This document shows positions 52,201 through 58,745 of a DNA stretch of 64,000 nucleotides, one piece after another (within the stretch, counting starts at the first letter, position 1; each line of letters begins with the position of its first letter). Below the pieces are notes generated by a model, which searched no databases, had not been told where the DNA came from, and saw only the letters and a program-made list of their open reading frames with translations. Made by a program: the position numbers and the translations under genes. The stretch spans positions 117,080-181,079 of the forward strand of contig NZ_QWET01000011.1 in assembly GCF_003573545.1 (NCBI RefSeq), in the 5' to 3' direction. Source of the stretch: Mariniphaga sediminis. Its GTDB lineage: Bacteria > Bacteroidota > Bacteroidia > Bacteroidales > Prolixibacteraceae.

Positions 52201-53437
52201 AGCTGTTATTGAAGAAGGAGCTTTCGCTAATGCTTGTTACGCTGTTTGGAAGCGTAATCTCCATGAGCCCCCTGCTACTAAACACAGTCAGGCCTATCCC
52301 GGTAATGGTGATTTCTGTCCCATTTTTATTTAAAGTTTTTGGTATGTATAGTTTGGTGCCTGTTAGTGGTTTACAGCTTATAATGCAGCCCTCGTTATCC
52401 AGTGTTACGTCGTCGGAAGTAAGGGTATAGGGTACTATTGCAGTGTAAGAGATATCGAAATTGCTAATGGGATAGTTGCCGTCTTCGGTTTTTGCAACTT
52501 GCTGCCTGTTGCTGTCAATCCATCCTTCAAAACCGGGTGTTGACTCGTGTTTGGGCAGGTTAATTGACAAAAGATCATTATTCTTGGCAAATGCGTTTTC
52601 TCCAATACTTATAATTGTTTCGCCAAGTGTTACACTTGTTAAGTTGTTAAAGGCAAACGCATAGGCTCCAATTCGTAGCACCCCTTCAGGAAGCGTTATG
52701 CTTGTTAAACTGTTACCCAGGAATGCATTACTGCCAATGTTTATAATGCTATTGGGAAGATTTACGCTTACCAGCATCCTTCGGGCAAATTGGTAGCCAT
52801 TTATGTCGGTAACTGTTTGCCCGTCTAGTATTTGGGGGATGGTTATTTTAGTGCCTTTTAGGGTTTTGCAACTGACGATGTGGCCATTTACCACTTCAAC
52901 ATCATCGTCTGTAAGGGTATACGGCAATATGGCAGCGTAAGCACGAAAAGTATTGCTTAGGATATAGTTGCCATTTTCGTCTGGTTGCATTTTATCCCCG
53001 AAGCCGTCAATCCATCCTTCGAAGCCGGGGGTTGAGGTATGTTTGGGCAAATTGATGGATGTAAGGTTGCTGTTACCGTAAAATGCACTCTTGCCAATGT
53101 GCCTCAGTGCCTCAGAAAGTGTTACACTTACCAGGTAATTATTGGCAAATGCGTTTTCACCAATACTTATCAAACTATTTGCAAGTGTGAGGCTTATTAA
53201 GTTTTTGTTACTGAACACATTGTCGGCTATACTGGTAATGGTAATGGCCTGCCCGTTTTTATATATTGTTTTGGGAATGGTGAGATTAATAAGTAAACCA
53301 GGCAATGGCTTACAGCTCGTTATACAGCCATTCTCTATTTCAACTTCAGGGCCGGAAAGAGTGTAGGAAATTGGCAGTTGTGCATTAACGGCTGTTACAG
53401 CCATTATAAATGCGAAGAAAAGTAAAATATGTTTCAT
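49262..53437 (-). CDS. Giant BspA-type leucine-rich-repeat surface protein with T9SS signal
   Basis: This 1391-residue protein has a signal peptide (HILLFFAFIMAVTAVNA). About 900 residues of BspA-like LRR_5 repeats follow, arranged as five blocks; each begins with a YTLTxDDV...CxxSC segment, passes through LTSVTLPEGLxSIGxxAF units and ends with a LPKHxxTPGFxGWxD unit. Then come five 79-residue modules (CEYSMDGGTNWQSEVLFDGL, RYFETNTDYASPASEPLTVV), nearly identical to each other. A type A T9SS sorting domain ends it (KLYPNPASHKITIANAPEGS, GVYLVQVGTITQKLVVRK). It is exported and attached to the cell surface. BspA-like proteins act in adhesion in several bacteria; the ligand here is unknown. It is transcribed alone. 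Confidence 0.92.
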   Translation of the reverse strand: MKHILLFFAFIMAVTAVNAQLPISYTLSGPEVEIENGCITSCKPLPGLLINLTIPKTIYKNGQAITITSIADNVFSNKNLISLTLANSLISIGENAFANNYLVSVTLSEALRHIGKSAFYGNSNLTSINLPKHTSTPGFEGWIDGFGDKMQPDENGNYILSNTFRAYAAILPYTLTDDDVEVVNGHIVSCKTLKGTKITIPQILDGQTVTDINGYQFARRMLVSVNLPNSIINIGSNAFLGNSLTSITLPEGVLRIGAYAFAFNNLTSVTLGETIISIGENAFAKNNDLLSINLPKHESTPGFEGWIDSNRQQVAKTEDGNYPISNFDISYTAIVPYTLTSDDVTLDNEGCIISCKPLTGTKLYIPKTLNKNGTEITITGIGLTVFSSRGLMEITLPNSVTSISESSFFNNSLTNLILPEGLISIGESAFSGNKLTEVTFPNSLTSIGKRAFYNNNLTSVKLSESLTFIDEYAFYNNPFASMNLPKHAATPGFTGWVDGMEQPVPLTDNNYTVNIFSTSYTAQINSNFYTLTAADITVDENGVITSCNITDFNTKDYAFGNIVIPQTINKEGVDIAITGINDAVFMLRSMASVVVPEGVKSIGDKAFYSCHLTSVTLPEGLQSIGSWAFGYNDLTSVTLPNGLLNICDYAFTYNKLTSVTLSGTLIIIDESAFANNTNLTSINLPRHESTPGFEGWIDSNKQKVTKTEEGNYTISNFYVPYYAIIPYTLTADDVTIDNEGCIVSCNILKGTKLTIPQTLNKNGTEITITGIGNSVFENRGLVSVVFPHSITSIGKNAFEINNIASITLPSSLTSIEYRAFAYNWLTSITLSETVTSIGESAFSSNFLTSVTLSEKLVSMGENAFAYNGNLASVNLPKHDATPGFTGWKDGNGSMVPLNGGNYTVNVFTTSYTALISDRPAPAAPTLAGKTHNTITLNAVEGCEYSMDGGTNWQSEVLFDGLEINTTYTFVQRYFETNTDYASPASEPLTVVTDKAQQATPAAPTLASKTQSSITLNAVEGCEYSMDGSANWQSEVLFDGLEISTAYTFVQRYFETNTDYASPASEPLTVVTDKAQQAAPAAPTLASKTENSITLNAVTGCEYSIDGGATWQSEVLFDGLEINTTYTFVQRYFETNTDYASPASEPLTVVTDKTQQAAPAAPTLASKTENSITLNAVTGCEYSIDGGATWQSEVLFDGLESGTSYTLLQRYAKTNTNDASPASEPLTVVTDKAQQAAPAAPTLAGKTDSSIVLNVLEGCEYSIDNGTTWQDTPLFKGLDDNTEYMLIQRYAETATSNASPASKPLMVTTDISTAIDELETGSIKLYPNPASHKITIANAPEGSCLIIYNISGGIVLQTIITDNLHPIDISALNTGVYLVQVGTITQKLVVRK
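49500..50688. repeat. Five tandem 237-bp repeats (79-residue modules)
   Basis: Within the leucine-rich-repeat gene the unit APAAPTLASKTENSITLNAV, then CEYSIDGGATWQ and ASPASEPLTVVTDK recurs five times. A marker segment (TGCCGCAGGA) recurs at 49721, 49958 and about 50195, giving the 237-bp period. The central copies differ by only a few bases, while the outermost C-terminal copy is more diverged, the pattern expected from repeat expansion and gene conversion. Confidence 0.85.
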
Positions 53438-54213
53438 TATTATTTAATGTTTAAAGTTTTTGCGTTTCGAAGTTCGGTAGCCTGTGGCTAGTATCCGGTT
53501 TCTCCCGATATTCTTTGTCATCACTGGCTTGCGATGACGGTTCAGAATGCTTTCCCCTGCGCCTTTCATTTTTCTGCCGTGCGGATTTTTTTTTCACGGC
53601 AGGGGATTTTCATCTTCACGGCACAGGAATTTTTTTTCACAGCACAGGATTTTCATCTTCACAGCAGCTTTTTAAGAACGGTAGCAAAACAGCTCGTCTC
53701 TTTCTGTTTATTTTTCTATCTGTTCTTACTAAAACAGGTAAATGAAAATGGCCAGGGAGAAGAGCAAATTGGTATAAGAGAAGCGGGTGTTTAGTGAATG
53801 ATTTTAACATTATTTTAACGTATTAAAGATGTATGCTAAAATAGGGGCAACTCTGTTTGGGGGAGTGGTAGGAATGACAAATAATTAGGGTTGAATCAAC
53901 AAAAATGCGGGGTAAAAACAGCAAATACAGGGGGTAGAAGCAGCAATGCCCTGATCGCCTGTGAGTATGATTTTAGCAGGCAAGAGAAACAGGAGGCATA
54001 CTTTGCCCAACTGTCTGCTCACTTTGAGACGGGAATACCGATGCGGCGAAACCGGAAAACAAGCGGTGGGGTCTCACTTATTATCTCCAACCGGGAAGGA
54101 GGACATTCATGCCATTTTTGTGTGCTGGCCAACGCAGGGACCTGTTCAAAGTTCTGCAGACAGCTTTGATTCCGGATTTAGCGTTGCAAGAAAGCCCGGA
54201 AGCCCTTACACCG
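53438..54213. other. Long intergenic region upstream of the LRR gene
   Basis: About 776 bases. It must hold the promoter of the LRR gene near 53438-53520. An imperfect 43-bp direct repeat is described separately. Several short frames are open on the + strand (for example 53891-54169), but none looks like a protein family, and the DNA is GC-richer than the adjacent spacers. I see no RNA gene. Confidence 0.45.
53586..53670. repeat. Imperfect 43-bp direct repeat
   Basis: TTTTTTTTCACGGCAGGGGA, then TTTTCATCTTCACGGCACAGG, is repeated as TTTTTTTTCACAGCACAGGA, then TTTTCATCTTCACAGCAG. CATCTTCAC starts at 53611 and 53654, a 43-bp period. Two copies only. Confidence 0.65.
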
Positions 54214-55341
54214 CTACTTTGCCGAGCTCCGTTTTTTTGAAAGTTCTCGCTTTCTCCAAACCTGGGCCGAGCTTCCCGTTATTTTTACAAACTGCTTGTT
54301 AAAGTTACTGCTGTCGGAATAACCGGCCAGGCCGGCTACTTCAACCACCAGCATTTCCGGATGGTTCAGCAGTAATTTTTGGGCTTTCCTGATTTTCAGG
54401 CGGTTAATCCAGGAGCGAAACGACTGCTGTTCTACCTGGTTGATGTATGCAGAAAGATACGTTCGGTTGGTGTTTAGTTCGGTGGACAGGTCTTCAATGG
54501 TAAGTCCCTGTTGTACGAACCGTTCCTGAAGAACCCAACGGGTTAGTGCTTCTCCTATCATTTCAGCTTGTTTCTTTTTGTCGTTGCTGTTTTCCGGTGA
54601 AATTTCGTTTGGCTTTTCGGTAGTGGCCAGCGGTTCAATAATTTTATAACGGTAAGAATAGTTGATAAAACCTATCCCGAAATACGAATAAAGCAGAACG
54701 AAACTTAAAAAGAAGACGGAATAAAAAAAATCGTTTTCCGGAAGTATAAGCAACAGCAGCAACATTAACCCTACGGTAAACATACCAAAGAAGGAGTAGT
54801 AGATCCAGCGCAGGCGCAGGGATTCTTCCCCGGAATAATAGTTGTCTGCCCTATTGAAACATGCACGGTATTCTTTTAGAAATAAAATGAGGTAACGAAT
54901 GAGTAGCGACACGTAATATCCCAAAAATAAGTAGAAACTTATTTGGAAGGCAGCCGTATTGGCAGCCCAAATATGGCTTGCCAGCAAGGCAACAACGAAG
55001 GCTGAAATGGGGGCAATCTCCCAAAGTATTTTTTTTCGGCTCACAAAATGGGTATTGATGAGGGAAATAAAAGTGTAGGTAAAAAACACTGCCTGCAAAG
55101 AACCCACAATCAGTTTGATTGATTTTGAAAGCGGATAACTGATGTCGGGATTATGAAAAATAATTTCGACCAGATAAAGCAAGGATAGCCCCAGGTATGC
55201 TGATGCCGCCGTTTTACGGGCAATCCGGTACCCATTTAAAAACGTACTTTCGGGGATATACAGAAAGAGAAAACAGAGGCCTAAAACCAATGCTCCGCCG
55301 CTGGCCAGTGCTGTTACGACAAAGTATATTTTATCAATCAT
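54214..55341 (-). CDS. Membrane-anchored AraC-family regulator
   Basis: I use the ATG at 55341 (MIDKIYFVVTALASGGALVL), since it begins directly in the first helix; an upstream start at 55368 adds nine residues. About 375 residues. Six or seven transmembrane helices fill residues 5-230 (ALVLGLCFLFLYIPE, ISAFVVALLASHIW, FQISFYLFLGYYVSLLIRYL, GLMLLLLLILPE, FFLSFVLLYSYFGIG). The C-terminal 100 residues are an AraC HTH (LTIEDLSTELNTNRTYLSAY, VVEVAGLAGYSDSSNFNKQF). Such proteins sense membrane or extracellular signals and bind DNA directly. The target may be the adjacent LRR gene, which is only an inference from position. Confidence 0.9.
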   Translation of the reverse strand: MIDKIYFVVTALASGGALVLGLCFLFLYIPESTFLNGYRIARKTAASAYLGLSLLYLVEIIFHNPDISYPLSKSIKLIVGSLQAVFFTYTFISLINTHFVSRKKILWEIAPISAFVVALLASHIWAANTAAFQISFYLFLGYYVSLLIRYLILFLKEYRACFNRADNYYSGEESLRLRWIYYSFFGMFTVGLMLLLLLILPENDFFYSVFFLSFVLLYSYFGIGFINYSYRYKIIEPLATTEKPNEISPENSNDKKKQAEMIGEALTRWVLQERFVQQGLTIEDLSTELNTNRTYLSAYINQVEQQSFRSWINRLKIRKAQKLLLNHPEMLVVEVAGLAGYSDSSNFNKQFVKITGSSAQVWRKRELSKKRSSAK

Positions 55342-55614
55342 TTCTTCATTTTTCCGAGGCTCTGGCAAAATTAAAAATAACCAGTAAATATAAGGCAGAA
55401 GTGATGATGACTCACATAAAATTCTCCGCAGTGAAAAAAGTAACAGGTCACGTTATCCGGGTAAAACGGGTATTCCTACCCGAAAACTGAACTGGTTTTA
55501 GAGAAATTCCGGCTCACCTGAAAAACAGCCTTGAATTTTCTGCTTCGTCTTTGCGTCAGGGCAAAGATGAAGACCCCCGGTAAGGAAAATCGATCTATTC
55601 ATGCAAATTAAGAG
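55342..55614. other. Intergenic region upstream of the AraC regulator
   Basis: Non-coding; it presumably carries the regulator's promoter. No recognisable box or hairpin. Confidence 0.4.
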
Positions 55615-55794
55615 TTGAACCCACTTCGGGGTTCTTTTCATACCCGCTTCATTCCCATGGGTTTTACCCGTGGCTATTATTGTTTAATCCCTTTCGGGAT
55701 AAAGAAATGTCCGAAGGACATAAATAAAAATAGCCCCGTGCGAAGCTCGGGGAAGGCAATGCGGGGTAAAGATGCAACCCCGAAGTGGGTTGAA
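55615..55794. repeat. 180-bp palindromic intergenic element
   Basis: TTGAACCCACTTCGGGGTT (55615-55633) is mirrored by AACCCCGAAGTGGGTTGAA (55776-55794) with one mismatch. Inside are further short hairpins: CCCATGGGTTTTACCCGTGG, CCCTTTCGGG, GTCCGAAGGAC and CCCCGTGCGAAGCTCGGGG. The nested hairpins indicate a structured RNA or a mobile non-autonomous element. Similar elements built from 'ACCCACTTCGGGGT' motifs recur between genes in Bacteroidota (general knowledge). No protein is encoded. 55795-56011 shows nothing else. Confidence 0.7.
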
Positions 55795-56011
55795 TTTTTG
55801 ATGATCAGCGAATCTCAGCTTTTGATTCATATTATTCTTTAATCTTCTTATCCCACTAACATTTTTAATGTGCTCTGCCTTTAGAAATCAAATAGGAGTG
55901 TTAGAAATGTCGCTTTCTTTCTGTTTAGGGTAGCTAATATTTTTGCTTAAAAAACTAAATCCACCGGATTTTCAAGGTGAGCCAAAAATGGCAGGAATTA
56001 TGGTTGAAAAT

Positions 56012-56057
56012 AAAAAAAGCAACTCTCTTAACTGTTTGACAGACCGAAAGTTGCTTT
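56012..56057 (-). terminator. Intrinsic terminator of tRNA-Arg
   Basis: On the - strand AAAGCAACT (complement of 56049-56057) pairs with AGTTGCTTT (complement of 56016-56024), and the second arm runs into seven T residues. It starts nine bases past the tRNA 3' end. Confidence 0.75.
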
Positions 56058-56065
56058 GTTTTTTG

Positions 56066-56137
56066 TGATCCCACCGGGATTCGAACCCAGATCGTCAGAA
56101 CCGGAATCTGATATTCTATCCATTGAACTATGGGACC
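56066..56137 (-). tRNA. tRNA-Arg (anticodon CCG)
   Basis: The - strand reads GGTCCCATAGTTCAATGGAT at the 5' end. The acceptor stem GGTCCCA pairs with TGGGATC (one G-T pair), with discriminator A at 56066. The anticodon arm is CAGA-TTCCGGT-TCTG, so the anticodon is CCG, decoding the arginine codon CGG. The T arm has the standard GGTTCGAATCC. CCA is not encoded. It lies alone, followed by its own terminator. Confidence 0.95.
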
Positions 56138-56342
56138 ATTCTGATTTTAGTGTCGCAAAAATAGTAAAAATCCTGTGTTATCCTACATGGAATTGATTTT
56201 CGTCTGTATTTGATTTTGGGAATGATAAAAAATCAGGCTTGTTTTCAGCATTCAACTTCTGTTGTTGATAAAATCCAGCTCAATATCTGCCCTATGAAAA
56301 TAACAATTCCTACTTTTGCCCCTCAATTTTGATAGAAAAAGA

Positions 56343-57125
56343 ATGGAAAATTGGGTTAAATCCTCTACTGATTTTTTTGAATCGTATGTAAACTCTTTTA
56401 CAGGTTTATCTGCGGAAAAGGACAATAATTTCAAAATTAAAAAGGAGCATTCTTTACGTGTTGCTGATAACTCGAAGTTACTGTCCGGATTTTTGAACCT
56501 GAGCGAAGAAGATGAGAAAATAGCGGTGCTTGCCGCCATCTTTCATGATATCGGACGGTTCCGGCAGCTTATCGAGTATGATACATTTAATGATCTTGTT
56601 TCACTTGACCATGCCGATTTTGCACTTGATATTTTAAAAGAAGAGAAAATTCTCAGTCAGTATACCGATTCAATACAGGAACTCATTTATGTGGCCATAA
56701 AATTCCATAATAAGTTTGCTCTTCCCAAAAAGTTATCAGAACGGGAATTATTACATGCCCAATTGTTACGTGATGCTGACAAGCTTGATATTTTAAAAGT
56801 GGTAACGGATTATTATTCTGATAAAAACCAGGCTCCAAACCACACACTAACCTGGAATCTGCCGAAAGCAACACAGGCTTCGCCCGGAGTGGCTAAAGAT
56901 GTGCTTGCCGGTAAGCTGGTTTCAAAAGATGAGGTAAAAAGTGAAACAGATGTAAAGATTATGCAGCTTTCATGGGTTTATGATTTGAATTTTAAACCCA
57001 CTATTGAGTTAGTATTTCAGAACAGGTTTCTTGAGAAAATTTACAATACCCTTCCCAAAAATGATGCGATAATTGAGATTTACCGGAAAGTTAAGGTATA
57101 TGCCGAAAACAAACTAATGGAATAA
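56343..57125 (+). CDS. HD-domain phosphohydrolase
   Basis: The start is ATG 56343 (MENWVKSSTDFFESYVNSFT); the frame's earlier TTG has no support. The protein has 260 residues. The HD metal-binding set is visible: KKEHSLRVADNS (first His, about residue 37), AAIFHDIGRFRQ (His-Asp, about 66-67), YVAIKFHNKFAL (His) and LLRDADKLDIL (Asp, about 143). Proteins of this type hydrolyse phosphate esters of nucleotides or related metabolites. It overlaps the YjbQ gene by one base (TAATG), and YjbQ overlaps the BFD-like gene the same way, so the three are one translationally coupled unit. Confidence 0.88.
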   Translation: MENWVKSSTDFFESYVNSFTGLSAEKDNNFKIKKEHSLRVADNSKLLSGFLNLSEEDEKIAVLAAIFHDIGRFRQLIEYDTFNDLVSLDHADFALDILKEEKILSQYTDSIQELIYVAIKFHNKFALPKKLSERELLHAQLLRDADKLDILKVVTDYYSDKNQAPNHTLTWNLPKATQASPGVAKDVLAGKLVSKDEVKSETDVKIMQLSWVYDLNFKPTIELVFQNRFLEKIYNTLPKNDAIIEIYRKVKVYAENKLME

Positions 57126-57535
57126 TGCAACGAGTTGTTACAGTATCAACACCCCGGCATAATGTATTGGTTGATATAACGAAAGAGGTTGGGAGAGTGG
57201 TGAGTCAGGCCAATATTGACACAGGGTTGGTGAATGTTTACGTTCAGGGAGCTACCGCCGGAATTATGATTCAGGAAAACTGGGATGATTCGGTACAAAA
57301 TGACGTAGTGAACCTCCTGAAAAAAATAATTCCTGAAGGAGTATGGGAACACGATGCACAAGACAATAACGGCGATTCTCATTTAAAAGCCGGCATTGTC
57401 GGACCAGGAGAAACCATTCCTATCATACAAGGCAAGATGGGATTATCGACATGGCAAAATATTTTTCTTTGTGAGTTCGATGGTCCAAGGGAGGAAAGAA
57501 ACATTGTTATTACCATTGTGGAAACATCGAAATAA
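57125..57535 (+). CDS. YjbQ-family protein (secondary thiamine-phosphate synthase-like)
   Basis: This 136-residue protein matches the YjbQ/UPF0047 fold: TPRHNVLVDITKEVGRVVSQ, then GLVNVYVQGATAGIMIQENW, SHLKAGIVGPGETIPIIQGK and WQNIFLCEFDGPREERNIVI. In most members the segment at about residue 43 reads PHTTAG; here it is QGATAG, so one conserved His is replaced. The later His (in NNGDSHLKAG) is present. Some homologues show weak thiamine-phosphate synthase activity, but the true role is unknown. It is coupled to the HD gene (TAATG) and to the BFD-like gene (TAATG). Confidence 0.88.
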   Translation: MQRVVTVSTPRHNVLVDITKEVGRVVSQANIDTGLVNVYVQGATAGIMIQENWDDSVQNDVVNLLKKIIPEGVWEHDAQDNNGDSHLKAGIVGPGETIPIIQGKMGLSTWQNIFLCEFDGPREERNIVITIVETSK

Positions 57536-57747
57536 TGGCCAGGTTAGTTTGTTTATGCAATTTTGTGGATGAGAAGGAGATCCTTTCTGTTTTGAAGAAA
57601 GGGGCCGTATCTACAAAAGAAATTCAGCAGCATACCGGCGCCGGGACTTCCTGCGGACGGTGCCTTCCCGAAATAGATGACCTTGTTTCATCGTATAAAA
57701 AGGAAAAACCCAAAGGCCCGCAAAAAAAGCTGGACTTTGGGTTTTAA
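57535..57747 (+). CDS. BFD-like [2Fe-2S]-binding protein
   Basis: This 70-residue protein starts MARLVCLCNFVDEKEILSVL and has the BFD-type ligand set: Cys6-Leu-Cys8 and CGRC (about residues 40-43, in GAGTSCGRCLPEIDDL). The fold is a small helical [2Fe-2S] domain also found in bacterioferritin-associated ferredoxin and NirB-type reductases. A lysine-rich tail (YKKEKPKGPQKKLDFGF) follows. It is the third gene of the coupled HD-YjbQ-BFD unit; a free electron carrier or iron-handling role is possible, but no bacterioferritin gene is here. Confidence 0.88.
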   Translation: MARLVCLCNFVDEKEILSVLKKGAVSTKEIQQHTGAGTSCGRCLPEIDDLVSSYKKEKPKGPQKKLDFGF

Positions 57748-57771
57748 CCTCACGAAAAAGTAACTTGTTTG

Positions 57772-58722
57772 TTAAAAATATCTTGGTGAAACCACCAGTT
57801 CTTTTAATGTCCTCAACTCGTAGGAAACCATAATTTCATGACTCCCACCGTTGTAGTTTTGTAACTTCGATGTTGAAAAACCATAAGCATATCCAATACG
57901 CAAATCGTTGTCGAATATCCACTGGGCAATAAATCCAAAAGCATCGGTAGTACGGAACATCGCGCCCAACCAAAATTTCTCAGCCAATAAAAAGTTTGCT
58001 GTTAAATCAAGCTGAACGGGTGCTCCCTGTGTTGCCTTTGTCATGAAAGTCGGTTTGAATTTCAGATCCTCGCTTATATCGAAAACCATACCTCCTTCCA
58101 GAAAGTAGTGCCGGATATCGGCCTGCAGTGAAAAATTATTGGGATTATCCCCTGTGATTTCATTATGCAACATTTTCGGAACAGAAAAACCAACAAAGTA
58201 TCTTGGATTTTTCAGGAAGAATCCGACACCAAAATTCGGGACAAATTTGTTTTCAAGGTCGCCCTGAAACATGGGGTCGTTAACGCCGGGAAGTAGTTCG
58301 TAGTCCAGTAAATTATTGGTATAATTGGTGAACCCCGCCTTCAGCCCCAAACGCAGATTGGTTTCTTCGCTTAAATTAAGTTTATAGGAGTAATCACCCC
58401 ATATCCCAAATCTTTTTTCTTTGAAAATGTTATCACTAATCACATTCAAACCCAGAGCAACCTTGTCGTTTTTCATGGGAGCCTGCATTGAGAATGTGTA
58501 AGTTCTCGGGGCGCCTTCCCAACCTACCCATTGGTGGCGGCCCAGAACCATAAATCCTAAAGACTCCCATGTGCCAGCGTAAGCTGGATTGATCGTTTGC
58601 GTATTGAAAAAATACTGCGTATACATCGGATCCTGTTGAGCAAAGGAAGCATTGGCTGCGATTATCAGAACCAGAATCCCTAACCCTTTCTTGATATTTA
58701 ATTTGAATTTCATCGTTTTCAT
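57772..58722 (-). CDS. PorP/SprF-family outer-membrane protein of T9SS
   Basis: I use ATG 58722 (MKTMKFKLNIKKGLGILVLI; 58740 is possible), giving about 316 residues. After the signal peptide (ending NASFAQQ) comes the conserved DPMYTQYFFNTQTINPAYAG, the hallmark of PorP/SprF. The rest is a beta-barrel-like sequence with VGWEGAPRTYTFSMQAPMKN and GVGFFLKNPRYFVGFSVPKM. It lies five bases after the stop of the adhesin gene and is therefore co-transcribed; paired PorP-like proteins are needed to export or anchor a specific SprB-type adhesin bearing a type B sorting domain. Confidence 0.95.
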   Translation of the reverse strand: MKTMKFKLNIKKGLGILVLIIAANASFAQQDPMYTQYFFNTQTINPAYAGTWESLGFMVLGRHQWVGWEGAPRTYTFSMQAPMKNDKVALGLNVISDNIFKEKRFGIWGDYSYKLNLSEETNLRLGLKAGFTNYTNNLLDYELLPGVNDPMFQGDLENKFVPNFGVGFFLKNPRYFVGFSVPKMLHNEITGDNPNNFSLQADIRHYFLEGGMVFDISEDLKFKPTFMTKATQGAPVQLDLTANFLLAEKFWLGAMFRTTDAFGFIAQWIFDNDLRIGYAYGFSTSKLQNYNGGSHEIMVSYELRTLKELVVSPRYF

Positions 58723-58745
58723 TTTTTTCAGATTAAACATTTTTT

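Noticed and set aside
53891..54169. 92-residue + strand frame in the LRR/AraC spacer
   Set aside because: No recognisable motif, no plausible start signal, and an overlapping frame of similar length is equally open.
55615..55842. 75-residue frame over the palindromic element
   Set aside because: It is a translation of the nested hairpins and has no protein-like features.
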